From positions 4,781,501 to 4,845,500 of the forward strand of contig NZ_JAOVZQ010000001.1 of NCBI RefSeq assembly GCF_026619435.1: a stretch of DNA of 64,000 nucleotides, given 5' to 3'. The notes under the pieces were generated by a model, which saw only the letters and a program-made list of their open reading frames with translations, was not told the origin of the DNA and made no database searches. Source of the stretch: Hoeflea ulvae. Lineage in GTDB: Bacteria > Pseudomonadota > Alphaproteobacteria > Rhizobiales > Rhizobiaceae. Both the position numbers and the translations under genes were made by a program. Shown here one piece after another: positions 18,118 through 26,356 of the stretch (the stretch's first letter is position 1; each line of letters starts with the position of its first letter).

Positions 18118-18160
18118 TTGACGTGGAGCGATCCCTCTATATAATCTAACTATCGTTAGA
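18118..18160 (+). promoter_or_regulatory. Promoter with operator 2 (perfect inverted repeat) between Mcl-like and crotonase genes
   Basis: TTGACG (18118-18123) and a consensus TATAAT (18140-18145), 16 bases apart, point at the crotonase gene. Immediately downstream lies the best copy of the regional operator, with perfect 6-bp arms TCTAAC and GTTAGA around TATC (18145-18160). The site lies in the shared 167-bp divergent region and may control both arms. Confidence 0.7.
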
Positions 18161-18203
18161 ATTTAATTTCGTAAAGCCCTATTTGCCGGGCCCCGAGGAT
18201 CCG

Positions 18204-18974
18204 ATGAAACCTGTTATCGTGGAATACCCTGCCGAGCATGTGGCACTGCTCAGACTCAATCGGCCGGAAGCGCGCAATGCGCTGAGCACGGAACTGCGCG
18301 TCGAACTCCGCGATCAGTTCAATCGGCTCTCTGAAGATTCCTCCATCCGCGCAATAGTTATCACCGGTGACATGCGTGCCTTTGCCGCCGGCGCCGACAT
18401 CAAGGGCATGGTCGACATCGGCGCAGCCGAGATGATGGCGCGCAATGACGAGAAGAACTGGGCGGCCATCCGCAACTGCCCCAAGCCGGTGATTGCCGCC
18501 GTTGACGGCTATGCGCTGGGGGGCGGTTGCGAGCTCGCCATGCATGCCGACATCATCATTGCCGGCGAGGCGGCAATTTTTGGTCAGCCGGAAGTGCGCC
18601 TGGGCATCATGCCCGGTGCCGGCGGCACCCAGAGACTGGCGCGCGCGATCGGCAAATACAGGGCCATGCTGATGCTCCTGACCGCCGGCACGCTCACTGC
18701 GCAGGAGGCCTTTGCGGCCGGCCTTGTCAGCAAGGTCGTGGACGGCGACGGCGCCGTGGCCGAAGCGCTGTCGGTGGCCGGCACCATTGCCGCAATGCCT
18801 CCGCTCGCTGTGGCTGAAATCAAACAGGTGCTGCTCGCAGGGATGGAAACCAACCTAGAGACAGCGCTCATGCTGGAGCGCCGCGCGGCCTATCTGCTGT
18901 TCGAAACAGATGACAAACGCGCTGCCATGACCGCCTTCGTCAACAAGAATAAGCCAAGCTTTACAGGTAGTTGA
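18204..18974 (+). CDS. Enoyl-CoA hydratase
   Basis: A 256-residue crotonase. It keeps both catalytic glutamates of true 2-enoyl-CoA hydratases: Glu110 in YALGGGCELAM and Glu130 in FGQPEVRLGIMPGAGGTQRL. The oxyanion-hole segment AFAAGADIKGM (59-69) is also intact. It therefore very probably hydrates trans-2-enoyl-CoA to 3-hydroxyacyl-CoA. The ATG at 18204 has GAGGA at good spacing; an upstream TTG was rejected. It is transcribed toward the second Liv importer from its own promoter and operator 2. Confidence 0.92.
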   Translation: MKPVIVEYPAEHVALLRLNRPEARNALSTELRVELRDQFNRLSEDSSIRAIVITGDMRAFAAGADIKGMVDIGAAEMMARNDEKNWAAIRNCPKPVIAAVDGYALGGGCELAMHADIIIAGEAAIFGQPEVRLGIMPGAGGTQRLARAIGKYRAMLMLLTAGTLTAQEAFAAGLVSKVVDGDGAVAEALSVAGTIAAMPPLAVAEIKQVLLAGMETNLETALMLERRAAYLLFETDDKRAAMTAFVNKNKPSFTGS

Positions 18975-19016
18975 ACAAAGTTAGAGCTATCGCGACAAAG
19001 GGTGATGACATTTTTT

Positions 19017-19030
19017 CGAACAACTGTTAG
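19017..19030 (+). promoter_or_regulatory. Operator 3 of the regional inverted-repeat family
   Basis: CGAACAACTGTTAG matches the repeat consensus and lies 48 bases before a short leader ORF and 110 bases before the second importer's first gene. No convincing -35/-10 pair was recognised around it. A weaker half-site with a 3-base spacer overlaps the stop of the preceding crotonase gene near 18972-18984. Confidence 0.6.
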
Positions 19031-19077
19031 AGTTTTCAAATGCCCCGATCTGGGAGACGGGGATGCTGGAGGAACGA

Positions 19078-19137
19078 ATGAGATTATTTTCTGAACAGGA
19101 CCGGTCCGGATTCCGTCAAACAGCGGCGGGCGTCTGA
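19078..19137 (+). CDS. Possible 19-residue leader peptide
   Basis: A short frame of 19 codons plus stop starts with ATG nine bases after a strong GGAGG and ends two bases before the ATG of the downstream ABC ATPase gene. The downstream gene itself has no good ribosome site, so translation of this short frame could feed ribosomes into it by coupling. The peptide (MRLFSEQDRSGFRQTAAGV) resembles nothing I recognise. It may equally be non-functional. Confidence 0.35.
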   Translation: MRLFSEQDRSGFRQTAAGV

Positions 19138-19139
19138 CC

Positions 19140-19931
19140 ATGTTGCATGTTGACGACATCCAGCTTTCCTTCGGCGGCGTGAATGCGCTTAGTGGTGTGA
19201 GTGTCCACGCCGAGGCCCAGGAAATCACCGCGGTCATCGGCCCCAATGGCGCCGGCAAGACCAGCCTCTTCAATGTCATTTCCGGTTTCTACAAGCCGCA
19301 GAAGGGCAAGGTGGTGCTTGACGGCCAGGACATCTCCGGCCTCAAGCCGGCGGCCCGCGCCTATTGCGGCATGTCCAGGACCTTCCAGAACATTGCCCTT
19401 TTCCACGGCATGAACGTGCTCGACAACGTCAAGCTTGGCGCCCACACCAAGCTCAAGAGCGGCGTCCTGTCGGCCGGGTTCCGGTTACCGATGACCCGGC
19501 GCGAGGAACGCGATCTCGGCCACGAGATCGAAAAGGACATCATCGGCCTGCTCGAGCTCGACCATGTCGCCCACACGCCGGTGGAAGACCTTTCCTACGG
19601 CCTGCAGAAACGGGTCGAGCTGGCCCGTGCGCTGGTGATGAAGCCCAAGATCCTGCTTCTCGACGAACCCGTGGCCGGCATGAACCGGGAAGAGAAGCGC
19701 GAAATGAGCCGCTTCGTTCTCGATGTCCGCCGCAACTGGCAGACCACGGTGCTGCTGATCGAGCATGACATGAGCATGGTCATGGAGATTTCCGACAAGG
19801 TGGTCGTGCTCTCCTTCGGCAAGCCGATCGCATCGGGCACGCCCGAGGAAATCAGAACCAATCCGGAAGTCATCAACGCCTATCTCGGCGTCGGGGATGA
19901 GGACACAGCCTCATCGGAAGCGGCGGAATAG
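19140..19931 (+). CDS. ABC transporter ATP-binding protein (LivG-like), second system
   Basis: A 263-residue ATPase with Walker A GPNGAGKT, the LivG-type signature LSYGLQKR and Walker B ILLLDEPVAGM. It begins the second importer operon (ATPase, LivH, LivM, binding protein, LivF), an order different from the first system, where the binding protein is first. The operon lies downstream of operator 3. Confidence 0.93.
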   Translation: MLHVDDIQLSFGGVNALSGVSVHAEAQEITAVIGPNGAGKTSLFNVISGFYKPQKGKVVLDGQDISGLKPAARAYCGMSRTFQNIALFHGMNVLDNVKLGAHTKLKSGVLSAGFRLPMTRREERDLGHEIEKDIIGLLELDHVAHTPVEDLSYGLQKRVELARALVMKPKILLLDEPVAGMNREEKREMSRFVLDVRRNWQTTVLLIEHDMSMVMEISDKVVVLSFGKPIASGTPEEIRTNPEVINAYLGVGDEDTASSEAAE

Positions 19932-19941
19932 GGACGCGAAC

Positions 19942-20814
19942 ATGGCATATTTTCTCGAATACTCAGCAGTCGGAATAGCAGCAGGCGGCGTCTACGCGCT
20001 CATTGCGCTCGGCATCGTGGTGATCTTCAAATCGTCACAGACCTTCAATTTCGCCGCCGGTGAAATGATGACGATGTCGGCCTACATGTTCTATACGGCC
20101 GCCGTCACCTTCTCCTTCGGCATCTATCTGGGCCTGATCGCGGCGCTGGTCGGCTCCGTGCTGGTGGCACTGGTCATCGAGCGCTTTGCGCTGCGTCCAA
20201 TGGCCGGACGTCCCTACATCGCCATCGTCATGGTTACCTTCGGCATCGGCTCGATCATGCGCGGCATCATGGCCATGATCTGGGGCGCCAACGAATTGCA
20301 GATCCCGGCAATCCTGGCCCGTGATCCGGTGTGGATCGGCGAGCTGTTCATCCCGGGCAAGACCGCGCGGGCCTTCGCCATCGCCGTCATCATCGTTCTC
20401 AGCCTGATCACCTTCCTGCGCTATTCCCGCGCCGGCGTGGCATTGCGGGCTGCTGCCGCTGACCAGATCACGGCCTATTCCATGGGCATCGACGTGCGCA
20501 AGATCGTGGCCTTTGCCTGGGGCATCGCCGCCATCACCGGCGGCATCAGCGGCATCCTGATGGCCAATGTGAATTCGCTGACCCCGCATCTGGGCGTTGT
20601 CGCGCTCAATGTCTTGTCGGTGGTCATTCTGGGCGGCATGAACTCGATCGGCGGCGTTCTGGTCGCAGGCCTGATCATCGGCTGGCTCGAGGCGGTCACA
20701 GGCCTGTTCCTGGGCACCGAATTCCGCGAAATCACCCCTTACATTCTCGTCCTGCTGGTGTTGCTGTTCCGTCCCACCGGTCTGTTTGGCGGCAAAGAAG
20801 TCGAGCGCATCTGA
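19942..20814 (+). CDS. ABC transporter permease (LivH-like), second system
   Basis: A 290-residue permease starting MAYFLEYSAVGIAAGGVYAL. The ATG at 19942 was chosen because AGGGA precedes it and the longer frame reads through the previous gene. Multiple membrane segments and the NFAAGEMMTM region correspond to the LivH NFAHGE segment. Its stop overlaps the next start by one base (TGATG). Confidence 0.92.
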   Translation: MAYFLEYSAVGIAAGGVYALIALGIVVIFKSSQTFNFAAGEMMTMSAYMFYTAAVTFSFGIYLGLIAALVGSVLVALVIERFALRPMAGRPYIAIVMVTFGIGSIMRGIMAMIWGANELQIPAILARDPVWIGELFIPGKTARAFAIAVIIVLSLITFLRYSRAGVALRAAAADQITAYSMGIDVRKIVAFAWGIAAITGGISGILMANVNSLTPHLGVVALNVLSVVILGGMNSIGGVLVAGLIIGWLEAVTGLFLGTEFREITPYILVLLVLLFRPTGLFGGKEVERI

Positions 20815-21851
20815 TGGCACATTCAACCGCAACCACCGCACCCGCGTCCCGCCCGTCCGCCAGCCGCGGCCTGTACTGGAACGCGACGTTCTTGGCACTG
20901 CTTCTGGTGCTGCCATTCATCGCGCCGCGCTACTGGATCTATTTCGCCTGCATCTTCGGCATCAATGTGATTGCCACCCATGGCCTCAACATCATGATGG
21001 GCTATACCGGCCTTCTGTCGCTCGGCCATGCGGCGTTTCTCGGTGTCGGCGCCTATACGACCGCGCTGTTGCAGATCCATCTCGGACTGCCGGTCTATAT
21101 AACCCTGCCGCTGGCCGGCCTTGCGGCGGCCGTCATCGGCATCGGCTTCGGCCTGCCCTCCCTGCGTATCCGCGGCCTCTATCTGGTCATCGCCACCCTT
21201 GCCGCGCAGTTCATATTGCAATTCGTGTTCATCCACTGGGAAAGCGTCACCAATGGGGATGTCGGCCTTACCGTGACGCCGCCCGAAGTCTTCGGCATTG
21301 CGCTCAACACCGAAGAGCGGATGTTTTACCTGATCCTGTTCGTGGCGGTGCTGTCGACCCTGTTTGCGGTCAATGTCATCAAGTCGCGCGTCGGCCGCGC
21401 CTTCATCGCCATCCGCGAGCGCGACCTCACCGCCGAAGTGCTCGGTGTCGAGATCGTCTGGTACAAGCTGGTTTCCTTTGCGCTCGGCTCCTTCTATGCC
21501 GGCGTCGCGGGCGGCCTGCTGGTCTATTTCAACCACACCGTCAATCCCGAGCAGTTCGGCCTGATGCAATCGGTCTTCTTCCTGTCGGCGGTGATCATCG
21601 GTGGCATGGGATCGACGCTGGGCGCCATTCTCGGGGCCCTGTTCATGACCCTGATGCCCGAAGCGCTCAGCCAGAGCGTCCTCGGCGTCGGCGATCTGCT
21701 TGCCATCGACACCGCCAGCTTCCTCGTGCCGCTGCGCGAGACGATCTTCGGCTTCCTGATGGTTGCCTTTCTTATTTTCGAACCACGCGGCATCGCCCAC
21801 ATCTGGGCACGGATCCGCCAGAAATACCTGCAACGCAACGCGGCGCAGTAA
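20814..21851 (+). CDS. ABC transporter permease (LivM-like), second system
   Basis: A 345-residue permease with the LivM segment GYTGLLSLGHAAFLGVGAYT near residues 62-81 and a hydrophobic C-terminal half ending in the LIFEPRGIAHIW motif seen in LivM. It follows LivH with a one-base overlap and forms the second half of the channel. Confidence 0.92.
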   Translation: MAHSTATTAPASRPSASRGLYWNATFLALLLVLPFIAPRYWIYFACIFGINVIATHGLNIMMGYTGLLSLGHAAFLGVGAYTTALLQIHLGLPVYITLPLAGLAAAVIGIGFGLPSLRIRGLYLVIATLAAQFILQFVFIHWESVTNGDVGLTVTPPEVFGIALNTEERMFYLILFVAVLSTLFAVNVIKSRVGRAFIAIRERDLTAEVLGVEIVWYKLVSFALGSFYAGVAGGLLVYFNHTVNPEQFGLMQSVFFLSAVIIGGMGSTLGAILGALFMTLMPEALSQSVLGVGDLLAIDTASFLVPLRETIFGFLMVAFLIFEPRGIAHIWARIRQKYLQRNAAQ

Positions 21852-21926
21852 CGGCCTTCGGCTGTCAGAAAACAGCCGGAACGGGAGTGAAACAGCGATC
21901 ATCAGGTCGCGAAAGTGGAGGAAACC

Positions 21927-23135
21927 ATGCAGAAAAGACGCAATTTTCTAGTCGCCGCGGCTGCCGCCGTGATGATGACAGGTGCAGCGGGCGGCATCGG
22001 CCAAGCAGCTGCTGCTGAAGACACGATCAACTGGAGCGTTCATGTCGACCTGACCGGACCGGCCTCCTATGGCGGCATCCCGCAGGGCGACGGCTTCAAG
22101 TCCTATGTCGAATGGAAGAACAGCAATGGCGGCATCCGCGGCCGTCAGATCGATCTGCAGATCCACGACACCACCTTCAAGCCGGATGTGGCCGTTGCGA
22201 CCTACAAGAAGGCACTGGCCGGTGGACGGGTCGATTATGTCTTCGGCGATTCCACCACGATGATCCAGGCGATTTCGCCCGAGAACAACGCCACGCAGAA
22301 GATCCTCACCGGCGGCGGTTCATTCGCCTCCGAACTGGCTGACAAGGAAAACTATCCGTTCTACTTCGTCGCCGGCGCCACCTATGGCAACCAGCTCGAA
22401 CTGCTGGTCGACTATGTTGCCCAATCAGCCGGCAAGGACGCCAAGCTGGCGATCATGCATTCGAGCATCTCGCTTGGCCGCGACGGCATCGAGCAGGCCA
22501 AGGCGCGCGCTGAAAAGCACGGCATTGAAGTGGTCCTGGTTCAGCAGACCAAGTTTGTTGAAACCGATGTCAGCGCCTTCGCGCTTGCCATCCGCCAGGC
22601 ACAACCCACCCACGTTCTTGTCCATGGCTATTCCTTCGCGGTCTGGCCGGAAGTCATTCGCCTGGTTCGCGATTACGGCATGGACGACACCGAGTTCATG
22701 GGATCGATGTGGCAGAACGAATACGAGAAGGTGCTCGAGCTGACTGACATCGCCGAAGGACTTGTCGGCATCAACGTGTTCAACGTGAACTCGAAGACCA
22801 GCGATGGCGAGATGATGAAGGTCATCACCGACATCCATGAGGCACGTGACCCCAACTTCAGCGGCTTCGTCCGCCTGGGCTTCCTCGATGCATGGATGAA
22901 CGCCATGATGGCCACCAAGGCCTTTGAAATGGTCATTGACGAGGGCAAGGAAACCACCGGCGTGAACCTTGCCGCGGCCATGGCCAGCATCAAGGACTGG
23001 GACACCGGCGGAATGGTCGGCGCACCGGTGACCATGACCGGTCAGCAGGTTGGCCTGGGCCAGGTCATTCGCTGGGGTAAGGTCGACGGAAACTGGGCTC
23101 CTGTTCCGGTCACCGACTGGATGAAGGTCAACTGA
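21927..23135 (+). CDS. ABC transporter substrate-binding protein (LivK-like), second system
   Basis: A 402-residue periplasmic binding protein. Residues 1-31 form a long alanine-rich Sec signal (MQKRRNFLVAAAAAV to the QAAAAED region). The mature start INWSVHVDLTGPASYGG is typical of type I binding proteins for aliphatic or aromatic acids. ATG 21927 was chosen for its GGAGGAAACC ribosome site. It is clearly different from the first system's binding protein, so the two importers probably recognise different ligands, for example a parent compound and an intermediate. Confidence 0.92.
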   Translation: MQKRRNFLVAAAAAVMMTGAAGGIGQAAAAEDTINWSVHVDLTGPASYGGIPQGDGFKSYVEWKNSNGGIRGRQIDLQIHDTTFKPDVAVATYKKALAGGRVDYVFGDSTTMIQAISPENNATQKILTGGGSFASELADKENYPFYFVAGATYGNQLELLVDYVAQSAGKDAKLAIMHSSISLGRDGIEQAKARAEKHGIEVVLVQQTKFVETDVSAFALAIRQAQPTHVLVHGYSFAVWPEVIRLVRDYGMDDTEFMGSMWQNEYEKVLELTDIAEGLVGINVFNVNSKTSDGEMMKVITDIHEARDPNFSGFVRLGFLDAWMNAMMATKAFEMVIDEGKETTGVNLAAAMASIKDWDTGGMVGAPVTMTGQQVGLGQVIRWGKVDGNWAPVPVTDWMKVN

Positions 23136-23138
23136 ACC

Positions 23139-23891
23139 ATGGCGGCTGCTCTCGAAATCCAGAATCTTGAAGTTGTCTATCAGGGCGTCATCCAGGCGCT
23201 TGCGGGCATCAGCCTGCAGGTGCCGGAAGGCAGCATCGTCGCATTGCTTGGTGCCAATGGCGCCGGCAAGACGACCACTCTCAAGGCAATCTCCGGATTC
23301 CTTCCGCTTGAGAACGGCCGCGTCACCAGCGGCTCCATCCGCATCGGAGGCGACAACATCGCCAAGCTCGCGCCGCACACCATCGTGCGGCGCGGCACCT
23401 TCCATGTCCGCGAGGGCCGCCATGTCTTCACCGACATGACGGTGGAGGAAAACCTCGTCGCATCCACCTTCGCGCAGCGCAGCCCGCGATCGCGGAAGGA
23501 GGCCTTTGACGAGGTTTATACCTTCTTCCCGATCCTGTCGCAGCGGCGACATCAGCCGGCAGGCTTCCTGTCCGGCGGCGAACAGCAGATGCTCGCCATC
23601 GGCAGGGCGCTGGTCGCCGATCCGAAGATCATTCTGCTCGATGAGCCTTCGCTCGGTCTCGCGCCGCTGATCGTTAAGGACATTTTCGAGATCATTGCCC
23701 GCATCAACCGGGAAAAGAAGGTGTCCATGCTGCTGGTCGAGCAGAATGCGAGCATTGCGCTCAAATATGCAAGCTACGGCTATGTACTCGAAACCGGCCG
23801 TGTGGCGCTCGAGGGCACCACCAGCGACCTCGGCAAGAATGACGATATCCAGAAACTCTATCTCGGTGTCGATACCGACGAAATCGCCTGA
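23139..23891 (+). CDS. ABC transporter ATP-binding protein (LivF-like), second system
   Basis: A 250-residue ATPase with Walker A GANGAGKT, signature LSGGEQQ and Walker B IILLDEPSLGLAP, all typical of LivF. It starts three bases after the binding-protein stop and closes the second importer operon. A strong hairpin terminator follows. Confidence 0.93.
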   Translation: MAAALEIQNLEVVYQGVIQALAGISLQVPEGSIVALLGANGAGKTTTLKAISGFLPLENGRVTSGSIRIGGDNIAKLAPHTIVRRGTFHVREGRHVFTDMTVEENLVASTFAQRSPRSRKEAFDEVYTFFPILSQRRHQPAGFLSGGEQQMLAIGRALVADPKIILLDEPSLGLAPLIVKDIFEIIARINREKKVSMLLVEQNASIALKYASYGYVLETGRVALEGTTSDLGKNDDIQKLYLGVDTDEIA

Positions 23892-23930
23892 ACCGCTCAC
23901 GCAGCCATCAGGACGCGCCTCCCAAGCGCA

Positions 23931-23968
23931 ACAAAGGCGACGCTGTCAAAGCGACGCCTTTGTTTTGT
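23931..23968 (+). terminator. Rho-independent terminator after the second importer operon
   Basis: Arms ACAAAGGCG (23931-23939) and CGCCTTTGT (23955-23963) pair perfectly and are extended by three more pairs after one A-A mismatch around a 7-nt loop, followed by TTTGT on the plus strand. It lies between the convergent importer and SDR units. Confidence 0.75.
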
Positions 23969-23989
23969 CTGCGTCTCAAGGGATGCTGG

Positions 23990-24724
23990 TCAGTAGAGCG
24001 AGATGCCCATCGAGCGTCCGCCATCCAGCGTCATGATCTGGCCGGTGACGTTCTGCGTGCGGGGATTGGCGAAGAAGGCGATGCCATTGGCAATGTCCTC
24101 GGGCTGGCCGAGCGCCTTGGTCGGCTGCTTGGCGATGAGCTCCTGCTGGCGCTCGGGCGTCAATGAGCGGAACATCTCGGTCTCGATGAGACCCGGCGCA
24201 ACCGCATTGACCAGAATGCCGCGCTCGGCCAGGTCAATCGCCGAACTCCGCGTCAGGCCGATAACACCGGCCTTCGATGTTCCGTAGGCGGCATGCGCAT
24301 ATCCGGCCAGATAGGCCCGTGACGCCACATTGATGATCCGTCCGCCACGGCTCATCCGCTTGATTGCCTCCTGCATGACAATGAAGGTGCCGATGACATT
24401 GACGTCGTACATCTTGCGGAAGTCGTCTTCACTGGTCGTGTCGAATTTGCCGTCCCAGAACACCGCAGCATTGTTGACCACAACGTCGAGACGGGGCAAT
24501 CCGGCCACCAGGGCGGCCACTGCGGCGCGATCCGTGATCGACAGGGCATGATGCTCGACCGAGCCCCCTGCCGCCTTCAGGCCGGCGGCCGCGGTCGCAA
24601 GCGGCTCCGCCTGGCGATCGACCATGACCACATGAAACCCGTCTTCGAGCAGGCGGTTGACGGTTGCCAGGCCGATGCCCTGACCGGCGCCGGTGACGAT
24701 TGCGACTTCGATCTTGGAATTCAT
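23990..24724 (-). CDS. SDR family oxidoreductase
   Basis: A 244-residue classical SDR: TGAGQGIG cofactor motif, NNAAVF in place of NNAG, and catalytic YGTSK. The C-terminal TGQIMTLDGGRSMG is shared with the SDR at 30678-31436 (TGQVMIVDGGRSLG), and both have the QPEDIA segment, so the two are likely paralogues. It is the last gene of the unit crotonase, acyl-CoA ligase, SDR, SDR, SDR. Probable role: NAD(P)-dependent hydroxyacyl-CoA or alcohol dehydrogenase. Confidence 0.9.
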   Translation of the reverse strand: MNSKIEVAIVTGAGQGIGLATVNRLLEDGFHVVMVDRQAEPLATAAAGLKAAGGSVEHHALSITDRAAVAALVAGLPRLDVVVNNAAVFWDGKFDTTSEDDFRKMYDVNVIGTFIVMQEAIKRMSRGGRIINVASRAYLAGYAHAAYGTSKAGVIGLTRSSAIDLAERGILVNAVAPGLIETEMFRSLTPERQQELIAKQPTKALGQPEDIANGIAFFANPRTQNVTGQIMTLDGGRSMGISLY

Positions 24725-24733
24725 GTTTGTTCC

Positions 24734-25516
24734 TTACGCGTCAACTGGCATGACAAAGGTTTCGGTCAGGCCGCCATCGACCATGAGCACGTGACCGTTC
24801 ATGTAGCTTGAAGCCTTCGACACCATGAAGGCGACCACGCCACCCGCTTCTTCCGGGTCACCCCAGCGGCCCAGCGGAATCCGGCTGGAGACGCCCTTCT
24901 CATAGCCCGGACGGGCGAGAATGGTGTCGTTGATCTCGGTCAGGAAATAGCCCGGCGCCATCATGTTGCAAGTCACACCCTTGCCGCCCAGCTCAGCCGC
25001 CAGCGCGCGGGTCAGGCCCGCAACGCCATGCTTGCTGGCCACATAAGAGGTCACATTTTCCCGTCCGACCACGGCGAGCGCCGAGCCGACATTGACGATG
25101 CGTCCGTAGCCGCGGTCAGCCATCAGGCGGGCCGCCTCCCGGCACAGCACATAGGTTGCCCGCACATTGGTGCCCATCACCCGGTCCCAGGTGGCCGTGG
25201 TCGCCTCGGCCAGGGGTTCCCAGGCATTGATGCCGGCATTGTTGACGAGAATATCAAGCCGTCCCTCGGCCTTGCCGATGTCGCGAACGGCCGCAACGCA
25301 GGCATCGGTATCGGCGAGATCGAATGCACGGGTTTCGACATCATGCCCTTCCGAGCGCAGGATCGCCGCCGACCTTTCAAGCTGCTCGACGCCACGCGCG
25401 GTCATGTAGACCTTCGCGCCCGATTCGGCGATGGCCCGGGCCATTTCGAAGCCGAGGCCGCGGGATGAACCAGTCACCACCGCGACCTGGCCTTCAAGAG
25501 AAAATCTGTTGCTCAT
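24734..25516 (-). CDS. SDR family oxidoreductase
   Basis: A 260-residue SDR of the gluconate-5-dehydrogenase/KduD-like group: TGSSRGLG, NNAGINAW, catalytic YVASK, and the APGYFLTEIND segment. It is paralogous to the next gene (25528-26313), with which it shares the FSLxGxVAVxTG start and the APGYF.T.IN segment. Adjacent duplicates of this kind often act on the two stereoisomers or two chain lengths of one intermediate; that is inference. Confidence 0.9.
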   Translation of the reverse strand: MSNRFSLEGQVAVVTGSSRGLGFEMARAIAESGAKVYMTARGVEQLERSAAILRSEGHDVETRAFDLADTDACVAAVRDIGKAEGRLDILVNNAGINAWEPLAEATTATWDRVMGTNVRATYVLCREAARLMADRGYGRIVNVGSALAVVGRENVTSYVASKHGVAGLTRALAAELGGKGVTCNMMAPGYFLTEINDTILARPGYEKGVSSRIPLGRWGDPEEAGGVVAFMVSKASSYMNGHVLMVDGGLTETFVMPVDA

Positions 25517-25527
25517 GATCGGGCTCC

Positions 25528-26313
25528 TCAGGCAGCAAGCTGGAATTTGAAGGACGAGGAAATGCCGCCATCGACATGGATGACCTGGCCGGTGACGAAG
25601 CTCGATGCGCTCGATGCCAGATAGATCAATGTTCCGACCAATTCGTCCGGGTTGCCCCAGCGCTCCATCGGCGTCACGCCGGAGACCGCTTCCGTGTAGC
25701 CTTCGCGGCCGGTGACGGCGGCATTGATGTCGGTGACAAAATATCCCGGAGCAATCACATTGGCGGTGATGTTCTCGCGGCCAAGTTCAGCGGCCAACGA
25801 CCGGGTCAGGCCGACAATTGCCGACTTGCTGGCGCAATAGGCATGAAGCTTGGCCCGGCCGACGGTGGACAGAACCGAGCCGATATTGATGATCCGGCCG
25901 CCTTCGCCCCCCTTGCGCATCAGGGCGGCGCATTCCTGCGCCATCACGAAGCTCGCCTTCACATTGGTGTCCATCGTGCGATCGAAATCCTCCAGATCGC
26001 TGTCGAGAACCGGCTGCCAGTTGATGATTCCGGCGTTGTTGACGCAGATGTCGACGCGGCCCAGCGTATCGGCGAGCGACCGGATATTCGTGCGGATGGA
26101 ATCCTCGTCGGCCAGATCTATCGGCAGAACGGTTGACGTCCCGCCATCGGCTGCAATCTCGACACTGAGCGACTCCAGCTTCGCCGTGTCGCGGGCAATC
26201 AGCACCACATGCGCGCCTGCAGCAGCCAGTCCCCTGGCCATGGTGCGCCCCAATCCGCGGCTGGCGCCGGTGATCACGGCCACCTTGCCCTTTAGCGAGA
26301 ACATTTCCAGCAT
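25528..26313 (-). CDS. SDR family oxidoreductase
   Basis: A 261-residue SDR: TGASRGLG, NNAGIINW, catalytic YCASK and APGYFVTDIN. The start at ATG 26313 is set by GGAGGAGG upstream; a longer frame exists but adds only non-family sequence. It is a tandem paralogue of the SDR at 24734-25516, eleven bases away. It lies directly downstream of the acyl-CoA ligase gene. Confidence 0.9.
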   Translation of the reverse strand: MLEMFSLKGKVAVITGASRGLGRTMARGLAAAGAHVVLIARDTAKLESLSVEIAADGGTSTVLPIDLADEDSIRTNIRSLADTLGRVDICVNNAGIINWQPVLDSDLEDFDRTMDTNVKASFVMAQECAALMRKGGEGGRIINIGSVLSTVGRAKLHAYCASKSAIVGLTRSLAAELGRENITANVIAPGYFVTDINAAVTGREGYTEAVSGVTPMERWGNPDELVGTLIYLASSASSFVTGQVIHVDGGISSSFKFQLAA

Positions 26314-26356
26314 TGTAATCCTCCTCCGCCCGCCGAAGCGGTCGTGCCCGTTGAAC

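Noticed and set aside
18972..18984. A possible twelfth operator (TGAAC, 3-base spacer, GTTAG)
   Set aside because: The spacer is 3 instead of 4 bases and the site overlaps the stop codon of the crotonase gene; chance is likely.
22425..23900. A 491-codon frame antisense to the second binding protein and LivF genes
   Set aside because: It covers two well-supported genes in the opposite sense and has no recognisable domain.
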